A stretch of 64,000 nt of DNA from Sulfitobacter sp. DFL-14 (GTDB lineage: Bacteria; Pseudomonadota; Alphaproteobacteria; Rhodobacterales; Rhodobacteraceae), in the NCBI RefSeq assembly GCF_003335585.1, contig NZ_QBFD01000025.1:169421-233420 (forward strand). The letters are read 5' to 3'. A program made the position numbers and the translations under genes. The notes below the pieces were generated by a model that was given only the letters and a program-made list of their open reading frames with translations, did not search any database and was not told the origin of the DNA. How positions within the stretch are numbered: the stretch's first letter is position 1; every line of letters starts with the position of its first letter. Shown in pieces: positions 8,416-17,307 of this stretch.

Positions 8416-9315
8416 CTAAACGCCATGCAGATCAACCAGATCGCGCCAGCGGTAGATCGGCTCGAACCCCAGCAGCTCGCGCGCCTTGGCGATGCTGTAA
8501 AAGGTCTCCTCCTCGCCCATCTCGCGCATGACAGGTACATCCGGGTAGAACCTGTCCAGCAGGGCCTGCGTGGTCAGGTCGACGGAATGCTCCGCATTGG
8601 CCGCGTTGAACACCTGGTATCCCAGACCGTCGGTCTGCAGGCAGCGCTCCACCAGCTGGCCCAGGTCGCGCGCGTCGATATAGGCAAAGATGTTGCGCTC
8701 GCGCTGTTCGGGGTTTGCGACGAACTGCGGGAAAAGCGTTTCATATTCATGCGGCTCGATCACATTGTTGATCCGCAAGCCATAGATATTGGCCCCGGAC
8801 CGGGCCTGAAAACTGCGCGCCGTCGCCTCGTTGCAAACCTTGGACATGGCATAGCTGTCTTCGGGCACGGTGGGGTGTTCCTCGTCCACCGGCAGATAGC
8901 CGGGTTTGCGCGGACCATCGGCGAAACAGACGCCATAGGTCGTCTCGGACGAGGCAAAGATGATCTTGGGGATGCGGTTCTTCACCGCCGCGTCGATGAC
9001 GTTGTAGGTGCTTTGGGTGTTGTTGCGAAAGGTCTCGTTGTCCGGCCGGATCAGGATGCGCGGGATCGCGGCAAAATGCACAACCGCGTCAAAGGCGGGC
9101 ACGCCGCCGCCCGGTTCCAGCTCGGACAGGTTGGCATAGCTTTGCATCACGTCGAACACCTGCCCCGCATCGGTCAGATCGGCGATCCGGTTGTCGACGC
9201 CCTCATGCTCCAGCGGTGCCAGATCGACGTTGAGCACCTGATGCCCCTGCGCCAGCAGGTAAGGCACCACATGCCGCCCGGCTTTTCCGGTGCCACCGGT
9301 GAATAAAATACGCAT
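8416..9315 (-). CDS. NAD-dependent epimerase/dehydratase family protein
   Basis: A 299-residue extended short-chain dehydrogenase. The Rossmann motif TGGTGKAG is at 6-13, and the catalytic set is Ser122/123 in FASSETTYG with Y155 and K159 in SYAMSK. Such enzymes oxidise and epimerise or dehydrate sugar nucleotides or related polyols; the substrate cannot be read here. The ATG at 9315 has AGGAGAA upstream, which excludes the frame's earlier ATG at 9348. It is the last gene of the minus-strand run that begins with the liu genes, and sits 54 bases after an ABC membrane-domain gene. Confidence 0.88.
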   Translation of the reverse strand: MRILFTGGTGKAGRHVVPYLLAQGHQVLNVDLAPLEHEGVDNRIADLTDAGQVFDVMQSYANLSELEPGGGVPAFDAVVHFAAIPRILIRPDNETFRNNTQSTYNVIDAAVKNRIPKIIFASSETTYGVCFADGPRKPGYLPVDEEHPTVPEDSYAMSKVCNEATARSFQARSGANIYGLRINNVIEPHEYETLFPQFVANPEQRERNIFAYIDARDLGQLVERCLQTDGLGYQVFNAANAEHSVDLTTQALLDRFYPDVPVMREMGEEETFYSIAKARELLGFEPIYRWRDLVDLHGV

Positions 9316-9369
9316 TGTCTGGTTCTCCTGTTGCTGTCCAGGGGTCAACGCAGCACCGCCCGCTGCGGT

Positions 9370-10341
9370 TCAGGTCGCGACCCTTGCCATCCATTTTGCA
9401 ATCATGTCGTGCTGCACCCGCGCCTGTTCCGCCACGCGGTAAAAGCTGACCAATTCGCGCACCGGCGCGCTGATCTTCTCAAAGCCGGAGATGAAGGCCA
9501 CGATCACCCCCACCTGGGTCTGCCCCTGCATCACCAGATAACCGCCAAAGATCAGCACCGACAGCGGCCCCAGCGCATTCAGCAGGTTCAATGCCGCCTT
9601 GAGCGCGAATTTCAGCAGGTTGAAGCGGATGCGGTTGTCAAAGATCCGGTCGAGAATACGTCCCCCCTCCTCCTGCACCGGTGCGTCCATGTCCGATATC
9701 CGGTCGCCCAGCTCGCGGATATAGCCCACCCTTTCCGCCACCAGTTCGTTCAGGCGGCGCTGCAGGAAGGGTGTCAGAATGATCTGCGGCACCATGAAGG
9801 CCAGCGCAAAAAGCGCGATGCTGGGCTGCACGACAAACATGTAACCCAGCACGCCCAGAAGGATGGCCAGATTGGCACAGGACTGGGACAACGCCTCGCC
9901 CACGAAGCCGCCCAGCTTCTCGACCTCGGACCCGATGATGGACACCACCCGACCCTCACTGTCCTGTGTGGTTTCGATCTTGTCGCCATAAAGCCCCAGC
10001 AGGTGCCGCCGGGTATAGATGTTGGTGCTTTCCGTCAGCCATGACTGATAGGCACGCAGGGCGAATTTGCCGGCCTGATGCAGGACAATAACGGCAAGAT
10101 AGGCCAGCCCGAACCGGATCAGCAGCGACACATTCTGCGTCTCCACCACCTCGTTCACGATCCGGCGCTGCAATTCGATGGGGGCGAGGTTCAGCAGGGC
10201 GACAAGCACCGCCCCGGCACAACAGCCAAGCTGGTGCCAGCCCGTCATCCGCCAGACGTAGCCCCAGATCGTTTTCGCAGCACTGTCATCCCCGGTCCGT
10301 TCGATGTCACGGGGGCGGAAGTAATCGACAAGGGATTTCAA
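9370..10341 (-). CDS. ABC exporter-type six-helix membrane protein lacking an ATPase domain
   Basis: A 323-residue protein that matches the membrane domain of type IV ABC exporters (residues about 30-310, six helices, with long cytoplasmic extensions and a coupling-helix-like QDSEGRVVSIIGSEVEKLGG). It ends at ARVAT, where a nucleotide-binding domain would normally begin: there is no Walker A, signature or Walker B. The 54 bases that follow contain no room or trace of one. It could pair with an ATPase encoded elsewhere or have a non-transport role. Families of free-standing six-helix ABC domains are known, so this need not be a truncation. Confidence 0.8.
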   Translation of the reverse strand: MKSLVDYFRPRDIERTGDDSAAKTIWGYVWRMTGWHQLGCCAGAVLVALLNLAPIELQRRIVNEVVETQNVSLLIRFGLAYLAVIVLHQAGKFALRAYQSWLTESTNIYTRRHLLGLYGDKIETTQDSEGRVVSIIGSEVEKLGGFVGEALSQSCANLAILLGVLGYMFVVQPSIALFALAFMVPQIILTPFLQRRLNELVAERVGYIRELGDRISDMDAPVQEEGGRILDRIFDNRIRFNLLKFALKAALNLLNALGPLSVLIFGGYLVMQGQTQVGVIVAFISGFEKISAPVRELVSFYRVAEQARVQHDMIAKWMARVAT

Positions 10342-10407
10342 ATGGCGCTCCGGCGTTTCAGATCAGTCTGGCCCGAGCCTTGCGTCAAAGCCCGCCCCGC
10401 GCAAGGG

Positions 10408-11199
10408 TCAGGAGGCCGCAACCACCCAGGCTGCCTTGCGCTTGTCAAAGAACGCGCCGATCCCCTCGGCGGCTTCCTCGGTCTCCCAGCGGGCAGCAAG
10501 TGCTGCGATGGACATCTCCACCGCCTCCTGCGTGGCAGCACCGCCCAGGTCCAGCGCCAGCGCCTTGGCCGCCGCCACGGCCCCCGGCGCGCAGGAGAGG
10601 TAAGGTGCCACCTCACGCTCCACCGCCGCGTCAAGGTCACCGGCGGGCACCACGCGGGCCAGCAGGCCCAGCGATACCGCCTCTGCCGCGTCGAACAGCC
10701 GGGCAGACATGAAGACCCGCCGCGCCATCCCCTCGCCCATGCGGGCAATCACATAGGGTCCGATGGTGGCCGGGATAATCCCCAGCCGTGTTTCGGTGAA
10801 GCCCATGCGCAGGCTGTCCACCCCGATGGCCACGTCACAGACGCTGGCCATGCCGACCCCGCCGCCAAAGGCATTGCCCTGCACCCGCCCGATCAACGGT
10901 TTGGGCAGTCGGTTCAGCGCGCCCAGCATATCCGCCAGCTTGCGCGCTTCCGCCGAACGGGTCGCGGCATCCATGTCGCGCTGGTCGCGCATCCAGCCCA
11001 GATCGCCCCCCGCGCAAAAGGAGGCCCCCGCCCCGGTCAGCACCACCACGCGCACCGCGTCATCCGCCCCCAGCTGTGCCGCCGCCGCGGTCAGGTCCGC
11101 CAGCATCTGCGCCGACATGGCGTTGTGCTTGTCAGCGCGGTTCAGGGTCAATGTCGCCACCCCCCGCGCATCGGTGTCGATCGTTACGGTCTCAAACAT
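10408..11199 (-). CDS. liuC: enoyl-CoA hydratase family; likely 3-methylglutaconyl-CoA hydratase
   Basis: A 263-residue crotonase-fold enzyme. The oxyanion-hole segments are KHNAMS (24-29) with GASFCAGGDLGWM (58-70), and AFGGGVGMASVCD (110-122); the acidic residue E136 is in FTETRLGIIPA. In the leucine pathway LiuC hydrates 3-methylglutaconyl-CoA to HMG-CoA. I assign that substrate mainly from context, because the gene sits right after HMG-CoA lyase and the methylcrotonyl-CoA carboxylase genes. Sequence alone allows only the broader enoyl-CoA hydratase call. Confidence 0.88.
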   Translation of the reverse strand: MFETVTIDTDARGVATLTLNRADKHNAMSAQMLADLTAAAAQLGADDAVRVVVLTGAGASFCAGGDLGWMRDQRDMDAATRSAEARKLADMLGALNRLPKPLIGRVQGNAFGGGVGMASVCDVAIGVDSLRMGFTETRLGIIPATIGPYVIARMGEGMARRVFMSARLFDAAEAVSLGLLARVVPAGDLDAAVEREVAPYLSCAPGAVAAAKALALDLGGAATQEAVEMSIAALAARWETEEAAEGIGAFFDKRKAAWVVAAS

Positions 11200-11277
11200 C
11201 TTTCACTCCTGTTGACCTGGCGGTTCCTGCGCCCGCGCCTGCCCCCGCCATGAACGGGCCGGACGGGCGGCAGATGC

Positions 11278-12129
11278 TCAGCGCATCGCCTGCGCCATAG
11301 CCGCAGCCTCCTGCACGATGGCCTGGTCGATCCCGGTCTTGTAACCCAGCGCCAGCAGATGCGCATTCACCGCCTCCGTGGCCACATTCCCGGCCGAACC
11401 GGGGGCGTAGGGACAGCCGCCCAAGCCCCCCACAGCGGCGTCAAAGACCCGCAGACCCAGCGACAGAGACGTGTCGATATTGGCCATCGCGCGGCCATTG
11501 GTGTCATGGTAATGCCCCGCAAGCCGCCCCACGGGCACCACATCGCGCACCGCAAGCAGCATCCGAGCGATACTGTCGGGCCTGCCCGCACCGATGGTGT
11601 CGCCCAGTGAAATCTCATAGCACCCCATCGAGAACAGGCGATCCGCCAGCGCCGCCACCGCCCCCGGTGCCACCGCCCCGTCATAGGGGCATTCCACCAC
11701 GCAGGAGATATAACCCCGGACGGGCACGTCCCGATGGCGCGCATCCTCCAGAATGGGGGCGAAGCGTTCGATCGATTCCGCCACCGAGGCATTGATGTTC
11801 TTGCGGCTGAACCCTTCGGAGGCCGAGGCAAAGATCGCCACCTCGTCCACACCTGCCGCCAGCGCATCCTCATAGCCGCGCATGTTCGGCGTCAGCGCGG
11901 CATAGCGCACCCCGTCGCGGCGGCTGATCCCTGCCATCACCTCGCCCGAGCCGGCCATCTGCGGCACCCATTTGGGCGACACGAAGGAGGCGCATTCGAT
12001 GCGCCCGAAGCCCGCGCCCGACAGCCGGTCAATCAGCGCGATCTTTTCCGTCACCGGTATCTCGCGCGCCTCGTTCTGCAACCCGTCGCGGGGGCCGACT
12101 TCAAAGATCTCACAAGGTCCAAGGCTCAT
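11278..12129 (-). CDS. liuE: hydroxymethylglutaryl-CoA lyase
   Basis: Cleaves HMG-CoA to acetoacetate and acetyl-CoA, the last step of leucine degradation. It has 283 residues in a TIM-barrel of the DRE metallolyase family: VGPRDGLQNE at 11-20 (R14 and D15), metal-binding GHYHDTNG with H206 and H208, and the catalytic cysteine C239 in the loop GGLGGCPYAPGSAGN. It lies between the GST gene and liuC in the liu cluster. Also known as mvaB. Confidence 0.96.
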   Translation of the reverse strand: MSLGPCEIFEVGPRDGLQNEAREIPVTEKIALIDRLSGAGFGRIECASFVSPKWVPQMAGSGEVMAGISRRDGVRYAALTPNMRGYEDALAAGVDEVAIFASASEGFSRKNINASVAESIERFAPILEDARHRDVPVRGYISCVVECPYDGAVAPGAVAALADRLFSMGCYEISLGDTIGAGRPDSIARMLLAVRDVVPVGRLAGHYHDTNGRAMANIDTSLSLGLRVFDAAVGGLGGCPYAPGSAGNVATEAVNAHLLALGYKTGIDQAIVQEAAAMAQAMR

Positions 12130-12176
12130 ATCGTCCCCTTTCAGGTGTTGTCAGGCACGAACGGGTGCCAACCGGG

Positions 12177-12842
12177 TCATTCAATCGGCCAGGGCGGATA
12201 AAAGTCCTTTTCATAGATACCCTCCCCCTGCGGCAGGCTTTCGGCGAAACTCTCGCGCTCGGTGATACGCTCGTACCATTCCGCCACCGCCGGATGCGCA
12301 TCCAGCCTGGCAAAATACTGCGACATGTACACCGCCTGCCCTACGGAAATATCCACCGCCGAGAAGCCGCTGGTCAACAGATAGTCGCGGTTCTCGACCG
12401 GCGTCGACAGCCGCGCCTCCAGCGCATCATAGCATTTGCCGATCCGCGCCGCCTCCAGCTTCATCACGATGGGGCTGCGCATGTGGTCCTCGCGCAGGGC
12501 GATGTGCTGCTGGGTCAGGGCCGCCGTATGCTGGCTGATTGTCTCGGCGAAATGCAGCCAGACCAGCCAGGCCATGCGGTCCGGCACGCCGGGCATACGG
12601 CCCAGCCGCTCCGGGCTGAACCTTTCGCACAGGTATTCGGTGATGGCACCGGTCTCGAACATCCGCTCGCCGTCGATCTCCAGGGCCGGCACGCGGCCCG
12701 CAGGCGACAGGGACAGATAGGCCGGATCGCGCAGCGAGCGGTCAAAGGCATAGGTGCGGACCTGATATTCCACATCCATTTCGTTGAGCAGCCAGAGCGT
12801 GCGCATCGACCGCGTCTGCGGACAGTGATGCAATGTAATCAT
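12177..12842 (-). CDS. glutathione S-transferase family protein
   Basis: A 221-residue cytosolic GST: an N-terminal thioredoxin-like domain (MITLHHCPQTRSMRTLWLLN; AGRVPALEIDG with the cis-Pro; ETGAITEYLCERF with the glutathione gamma-Glu binding stretch) and an all-helical C-terminal domain with AVDISVGQAVYMSQYF. I set the start at the ATG at 12842, with GAGG eight bases upstream; the open frame runs 14 codons further. It lies within the liu run, downstream of liuD. Its substrate is unknown; such GSTs often detoxify reactive acyl or unsaturated intermediates. Confidence 0.93.
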   Translation of the reverse strand: MITLHHCPQTRSMRTLWLLNEMDVEYQVRTYAFDRSLRDPAYLSLSPAGRVPALEIDGERMFETGAITEYLCERFSPERLGRMPGVPDRMAWLVWLHFAETISQHTAALTQQHIALREDHMRSPIVMKLEAARIGKCYDALEARLSTPVENRDYLLTSGFSAVDISVGQAVYMSQYFARLDAHPAVAEWYERITERESFAESLPQGEGIYEKDFYPPWPIE

Positions 12843-12861
12843 CGGGGAAACCTCGTCATAA

Positions 12862-13140
12862 TCATCTACCTGCCAACATGACATGGGGCGTTTTGCCGGG
12901 GGTCAAGCGGCCCGGCAGCGGCCTTCCGGCCTGCCGCGCCACCTCATGCCCCGCAAATGTGCAAAAGGCGCGCAACGCCATGTGGCACCGGCCCCGCCCC
13001 GACATCCGCAGCACCGCAATATGCCACATCATCAACAGGATCGCCGCCAGGATCGGCGGCTCATCCCCCGGGACATAAGCGATAATCCCGGCAGCTGCCA
13101 GTGCGGCTGGCACCAGGTGATGCCACGCCCGCCCATTCAC
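12862..13140 (-). CDS. small hypothetical membrane protein coupled to liuD
   Basis: A 92-residue frame with a GTG start whose four bases GTGA overlap the liuD stop. It encodes two hydrophobic segments (about 8-24 and 28-45, the second containing PPILAAILLMMWHIAVL) and a basic, Gly/Pro-rich tail. The stop-start overlap suggests coupled translation, but I recognise no family and the tail composition is poor. It may be a lineage-specific gene or a chance frame. Confidence 0.45.
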   Translation of the reverse strand: MNGRAWHHLVPAALAAAGIIAYVPGDEPPILAAILLMMWHIAVLRMSGRGRCHMALRAFCTFAGHEVARQAGRPLPGRLTPGKTPHVMLAGR

Positions 13141-15083
13141 GCGGCAGCTTCCGGCTCGGCCTCCAGCCGGACCAGCGCGGCCCCGGCCTCCACCTGATCG
13201 CCTTCGGCGGCCAGCACCTCGGCCACCACGCCGTCGCGCGCGGCCAGCAGGCTGTGCTCCATCTTCATCGCCTCCAGCACCGCGAGCCGGTCGCCCGCAG
13301 TGACCTTCTGGCCCACCTTCGCATCGACCAGCCGCACCATGCCGGGCATCGGTGCCTCGATGAGGTTGCCGTCGCCGGATTTGCCCGCCGCCCGTGCCAG
13401 CGGGTCGATCACGTCAAACCCCATGCCATAGCCGTCAAAGACCGTCACCACCGACCCGGCCACGGCAACCGACGGGGCCATGTGCCCGTCCAGATACCAG
13501 CGCCCCGCCCTGCGCTCGGCGCTGAGCTCGGTCTCGCCCACCGACCAGGACTGCCGGTCAGGCGAAAGCACCCGGACCTTGAGCAAAGTTTCCTCCCCCC
13601 CATGCGCCAGCATCACCTGCCGCCGGAGCGGTCGCCACAGGGTAAACCCCGTCTCCGGCTGCGGTGCCATCAGTCCCAGCGCCGCCATGCCCGCCAGGGC
13701 CATGTGCCAGGGTGCCACCCCGGGGGCTTCGGTCAGGGCCGCGATGTCGCGTGCGATCAACCCGGTGTCGACGTCGCCTGCGGCAAATCCCGCATGGCCC
13801 GCCAGCGCCCCCAGAAAGGCCAGGTTGGTCACGGTGCCCGCCACCTCGCAGCCCGCCAGCGCCGCGCGCAGCCGCGCCAGCGCCACGTCCCGGGTGGGGC
13901 CATGCACGATCACCTTGGCAATCATCGGATCGTAGAACGGGCTGATGGTGTCGCCCGCCCGCACGCCGCTGTCGGCACGGGTCTGATCGGTGAACTGCAG
14001 ATGCGTCAGCGTGCCCGTCGCAGGCAGAAAGCCTTTCGGCACATCCTCGGCGTAAAGCCGCGCCTCGAAGGCATGGCCGTTGATCGTCAAGGCCTCCTGC
14101 CCCATGGGCAGGCTTTCGCCCGCCGCCACGCGCAGCTGCCATTCTACCAGATCAACGCCGGTGATCGCCTCGGTTACGGGATGTTCCACCTGCAGGCGCG
14201 TGTTCATCTCCATGAAAAAGAACCCTTCCGCGCGCAGCCCCTCCGAGCCGTCGACGATGAATTCCACCGTCCCCGCCCCGGCATAGCCGATGGCCTCGGC
14301 CGCCCGCACCGCCGCCGCGCCCATCGCGGCGCGCATCTCTTCACTCATGCCCGGTGCCGGGGCTTCCTCGATCACCTTCTGATGGCGGCGCTGCAGCGAA
14401 CAATCGCGTTCGAAAAGATGGACGGCCTTGCTGCCGTCACCAAAGACCTGCACCTCGATATGGCGCGGCTTGGTCACGAACTTTTCGACCAGCACGTCGG
14501 AATTGCCAAAGGCGGTCTTCGCCTCGGAGCGGGCCGAGTCCAACGCGGCCTGAAAACCCGATGCCGCATCGACCTGCCGCATCCCCTTGCCGCCGCCGCC
14601 TGCCACGGCCTTGATCAGCACCGGATAGCCGATCTTCTCCGCCTCCGCCGCCAGCAACGCATCGTCCTGATCCGCGCCGTGATACCCCGGCACCACCGGC
14701 ACGCCGGCCTCGACCATCAGCGCCTTGGCGGCATCCTTCAGACCCATCGCCCGAATGGCCCGGGCCGAAGGGCCGATGAACACAAGTCCGGCCTTTTCCA
14801 CCGCATCAACGAAATCGGGGTTTTCGGACAGAAAACCATAACCGGGGTGGATCGCCTGCGCGCCGCTGTCCAGCGCCGCCTGGATGATCACATCACCGCG
14901 CAGATAACTCTCCGCCGGGGCCGAGCCACCGATATGCACGGCCACATCCGCCATGGCGACATGTTTTGCACCTGCATCCGCATCGGAATAGACCGCGACA
15001 CAGCGCACCCCCATGCCCTGCGCCGTCTCCATCACCCGGCAGGCGATCTCGCCTCGGTTCGCAATCAGGATCGTGTCAAACAT
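13137..15083 (-). CDS. liuD: methylcrotonyl-CoA carboxylase biotin-containing alpha subunit
   Basis: A 648-residue biotin carboxylase with a biotin carrier domain. The N-terminus FDTILIANRGEIACRV and the ATP-grasp region (glycine-rich AVAGGGGKGM; MEMNTRLQVEHPVTE) form the carboxylase, residues 1 to about 445. The C-terminal carrier domain has EAMKMEHS with the biotinylated K607. With LiuB it carboxylates 3-methylcrotonyl-CoA. Propionyl- or acetyl-CoA carboxylase alpha subunits look alike, so the assignment rests on the liu neighbourhood. The ATG at 15083 follows GAGAGGAT. Confidence 0.94.
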   Translation of the reverse strand: MFDTILIANRGEIACRVMETAQGMGVRCVAVYSDADAGAKHVAMADVAVHIGGSAPAESYLRGDVIIQAALDSGAQAIHPGYGFLSENPDFVDAVEKAGLVFIGPSARAIRAMGLKDAAKALMVEAGVPVVPGYHGADQDDALLAAEAEKIGYPVLIKAVAGGGGKGMRQVDAASGFQAALDSARSEAKTAFGNSDVLVEKFVTKPRHIEVQVFGDGSKAVHLFERDCSLQRRHQKVIEEAPAPGMSEEMRAAMGAAAVRAAEAIGYAGAGTVEFIVDGSEGLRAEGFFFMEMNTRLQVEHPVTEAITGVDLVEWQLRVAAGESLPMGQEALTINGHAFEARLYAEDVPKGFLPATGTLTHLQFTDQTRADSGVRAGDTISPFYDPMIAKVIVHGPTRDVALARLRAALAGCEVAGTVTNLAFLGALAGHAGFAAGDVDTGLIARDIAALTEAPGVAPWHMALAGMAALGLMAPQPETGFTLWRPLRRQVMLAHGGEETLLKVRVLSPDRQSWSVGETELSAERRAGRWYLDGHMAPSVAVAGSVVTVFDGYGMGFDVIDPLARAAGKSGDGNLIEAPMPGMVRLVDAKVGQKVTAGDRLAVLEAMKMEHSLLAARDGVVAEVLAAEGDQVEAGAALVRLEAEPEAAA

Positions 15084-15120
15084 CGCGCATCCTCTCCAGT
15101 TGATCTCTACTCATCATTTC

Positions 15121-15177
15121 TTTTTGGCCCCAAATATTCCCGGGGGAGCAGCCGCAGGCTGCGGGGGCAGCGCCCCC
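15121..15177. repeat. intercistronic hairpin element, copy 1
   Basis: Between liuB and liuD. On the plus strand it reads TTTTTGGC, three variable bases, AAATATTCCCGGGG, then two hairpins: GCAGCC-GCA-GGCTGC (15148-15162) and GGGGGC-AGC-GCCCCC (15163-15177). The first 25 bases match the element at 52701 with three differences, and both are followed by a GGGGCAGCGCCCC hairpin. In both cases the hairpin precedes the AT-rich part on the transcribed strand, just before the next gene's ribosome site. Confidence 0.75.
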
Positions 15178-15236
15178 TGTGCGCAGGCGGTGCATGAACA
15201 GGGCACGGCCCCTGACCGGCAATGCGCAATCCATCC

Positions 15237-16841
15237 TCACATCCGGAACACGCCAAAGCGTGTCGGCTCGATCGGCGCGTTCAGGCTGGCCGACAGGCTC
15301 AGGAACAGCACGTCCCGGCTCTTGCGCGGGTCGATGATGCCATCGTCCCACAGCCGCGCGGAAGCATAGAGCGGATGGCTCTGTTCCTCGAACATGTCGA
15401 TGGTGGGCTGCTTGAAGGCGGCCTCTTCCTCCTCGGTCCAGGTCTCGCCTGCCCGCTCCATCGCGTCGCGTTTCACGGTGGCCAGCACCCCCGCCGCCTG
15501 CGGCCCGCCCATGACCGAGATCCGGCTGTTGGGCCAGGTCCACAGGAACCGCGGCCGATAGGCCCGCCCCGACATGCCGTAATTGCCGGCACCGAAGGAG
15601 CCGCCGACCAGCATGGTGATCTTGGGCACATTGGTGGTGGCCACCGCCGTGACCATCTTGGCCCCGTGGCGCGCGATGCCTTCGTTTTCGTATTTGCGGC
15701 CCACCATGAAGCCGGTGATGTTCTGCAGGAAGACCAGCGGGATATTGCGCTGGCTGCACAATTCGATGAAATGCGCCCCCTTCTGGGCCGCTTCCGAGAA
15801 CAACACCCCGTTGTTGGCCACGATCCCGATGGGACAGCCCTTGAGATGGGCAAACCCGGTCACCAGAGTCTCGCCGAAGCGGGATTTGAATTCATCAAAG
15901 CGGCTGCCATCCACCAGCCGGGCAATCACTTCGCGGATGTCATAGGGGGTGCGCAGATCGGCAGGCACCACACCCAGCAGTTCCGCCGGGTCATAGGCGG
16001 GCTCCTCCGGGCTTTCCCATTGAACGGTCGCAGGCCGGGTCCGGTTGAGCTGTGCAACCGCGCGGCGCGCAAGGCTCAGCGCATGGGCGTCGTCCTCTGC
16101 CAGGTAGTCGGCCACACCGGACAGGCGCGTATGCACATCGCCGCCGCCCAGATCCTCGGCGCTGACCACTTCGCCCGTCGCCGCCTTGACCAGCGGTGGC
16201 CCGGCCAGAAAGATGGTGCCCTGTTCCTTGACGATGATGGTCACATCCGACATCGCGGGCACATAGGCCCCGCCTGCGGTGCAGGACCCCATCACCACGG
16301 CAATCTGCGGTATCCCCTTGGCCGACATCCGCGCCTGATTGTAGAAGATCGCGCCGAAATGGTCCCGGTCCGGAAAGACCTCGTCCTGGTTCGGCAGGTT
16401 CGCGCCGCCACTGTCCACAAGATAGACACAAGGCAGATGGTTCGCCTCGGCGATTTCCTGTGCGCGCAGGTGCTTCTTGACCGTCATCGGGTAATAGGTG
16501 CCGCCCTTCACCGTGGCGTCGTTGCACACCACCATGACCTCATGGCCCTGCACCCGGCCAATGCCCGCGATGACGCCGGCACAGGGGGCCGCGCCATCGT
16601 AAAGCCCATGTGCCGCCGTCGCCCCGATTTCGAGGAAGGGTGATCCGGGGTCCAGCAGGTTGGCCACCCGTTCCCTGGGCAGCATCTTGCCCCGGCTGGC
16701 ATGGCGCGCGCGCGACTTCTCGCCGCCGCCAAGGGCCGCCGCCTCCGCCGCGGCCGCGACGGGTTCCAGCGCCTTGAGATGGGCGGCTTCATTGGCCTTG
16801 AAGGCTTCGGAAGACGGCAGAGCCTGAGATAACAGTTTCAC
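15237..16841 (-). CDS. liuB: methylcrotonyl-CoA carboxylase carboxyltransferase beta subunit
   Basis: A 534-residue carboxyltransferase of the crotonase-like superfamily, which transfers the carboxyl group from biotin on LiuD to 3-methylcrotonyl-CoA. Family blocks include [11 protein letters not shown] (about 49-59), [18 protein letters not shown], the oxyanion-type [16 protein letters not shown], and [16 protein letters not shown] in the C-terminal half. The GTG at 16841 is preceded by AAGGGAAA and lies one base past the LprI-family stop. It heads the liuB-liuD pair, separated by the hairpin element at 15121. Confidence 0.95.
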   Translation of the reverse strand: MKLLSQALPSSEAFKANEAAHLKALEPVAAAAEAAALGGGEKSRARHASRGKMLPRERVANLLDPGSPFLEIGATAAHGLYDGAAPCAGVIAGIGRVQGHEVMVVCNDATVKGGTYYPMTVKKHLRAQEIAEANHLPCVYLVDSGGANLPNQDEVFPDRDHFGAIFYNQARMSAKGIPQIAVVMGSCTAGGAYVPAMSDVTIIVKEQGTIFLAGPPLVKAATGEVVSAEDLGGGDVHTRLSGVADYLAEDDAHALSLARRAVAQLNRTRPATVQWESPEEPAYDPAELLGVVPADLRTPYDIREVIARLVDGSRFDEFKSRFGETLVTGFAHLKGCPIGIVANNGVLFSEAAQKGAHFIELCSQRNIPLVFLQNITGFMVGRKYENEGIARHGAKMVTAVATTNVPKITMLVGGSFGAGNYGMSGRAYRPRFLWTWPNSRISVMGGPQAAGVLATVKRDAMERAGETWTEEEEAAFKQPTIDMFEEQSHPLYASARLWDDGIIDPRKSRDVLFLSLSASLNAPIEPTRFGVFRM

Positions 16842-16842
16842 A

Positions 16843-17307
16843 TCAATTTCCCTTCATGTCGCGCAGCTCCAGCGAGCGCCGGGCTGTCATCACCAGCATG
16901 CAATTGGCATGGACGACGCTGCGGATCGAACCGTCCTGCCAGCGCGCGTAATCCAGTGCGCATTCCGCATCGCGAAAGGCGATCCAGGCCCGTTGCGCCG
17001 TCAGCAGATGGTCCTTGAGCGCCGGGTCCTGCGCGCTCAGCGCCGCGCGGGTGCTCTGGTATTGTTCGTTCAGGATCGCATCCCAGACCGCTGTTTCCGC
17101 CTGGATGCACTGGGTCATCCCCATGGTGGTGTCAAAGCCCTGATCCTGGCAGTTGTTCGATGCGGCCCCCAGGCAATCGGGCGAGATCTCTCCGATCGGG
17201 GTCTGCGCGAAACAGGCCCGGACCGTGCCACTGTCGACCTGTTGCGCCCAGGCGCCACCGGACCAGAGCCCGGCCCAGAACATTGCCATGATAACCATCC
17301 GTCTCAT
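16843..17307 (-). CDS. LprI-family (DUF1311) exported protein
   Basis: A 154-residue secreted protein with a signal peptide ([21 protein letters not shown], cleavage about residue 21). The mature part has the cysteine-rich lysozyme-inhibitor LprI-like pattern: C32, C45, C53, C67 and later C116 and C136, with [10 protein letters not shown] and [13 protein letters not shown] typical of this family. LprI members can inhibit lysozyme, but most are uncharacterised. Start ATGA overlaps the acyl-CoA synthetase stop, with GGAG eight bases upstream. A periplasmic protein inside a cytosolic liu operon is an odd neighbour, and its presence suggests operon insertion. Confidence 0.88.
   Translation of the reverse strand: MRRMVIMAMFWAGLWSGGAWAQQVDSGTVRACFAQTPIGEISPDCLGAASNNCQDQGFDTTMGMTQCIQAETAVWDAILNEQYQSTRAALSAQDPALKDHLLTAQRAWIAFRDAECALDYARWQDGSIRSVVHANCMLVMTARRSLELRDMKGN

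Noticed and set aside
13101..15197. 698-codon plus-strand frame opposite liuD
   Set aside because: Same antisense artefact; liuD has biotin and ATP-grasp motifs, while this product is a His/Arg/Gln-rich shadow.
15076..15236. Possible 54-codon ORF between liuB and liuD on the minus strand
   Set aside because: It would translate the hairpin element (AACGCSPGNIWGQKE); the element's recurrence at 52.7 kb in another frame context argues against coding.
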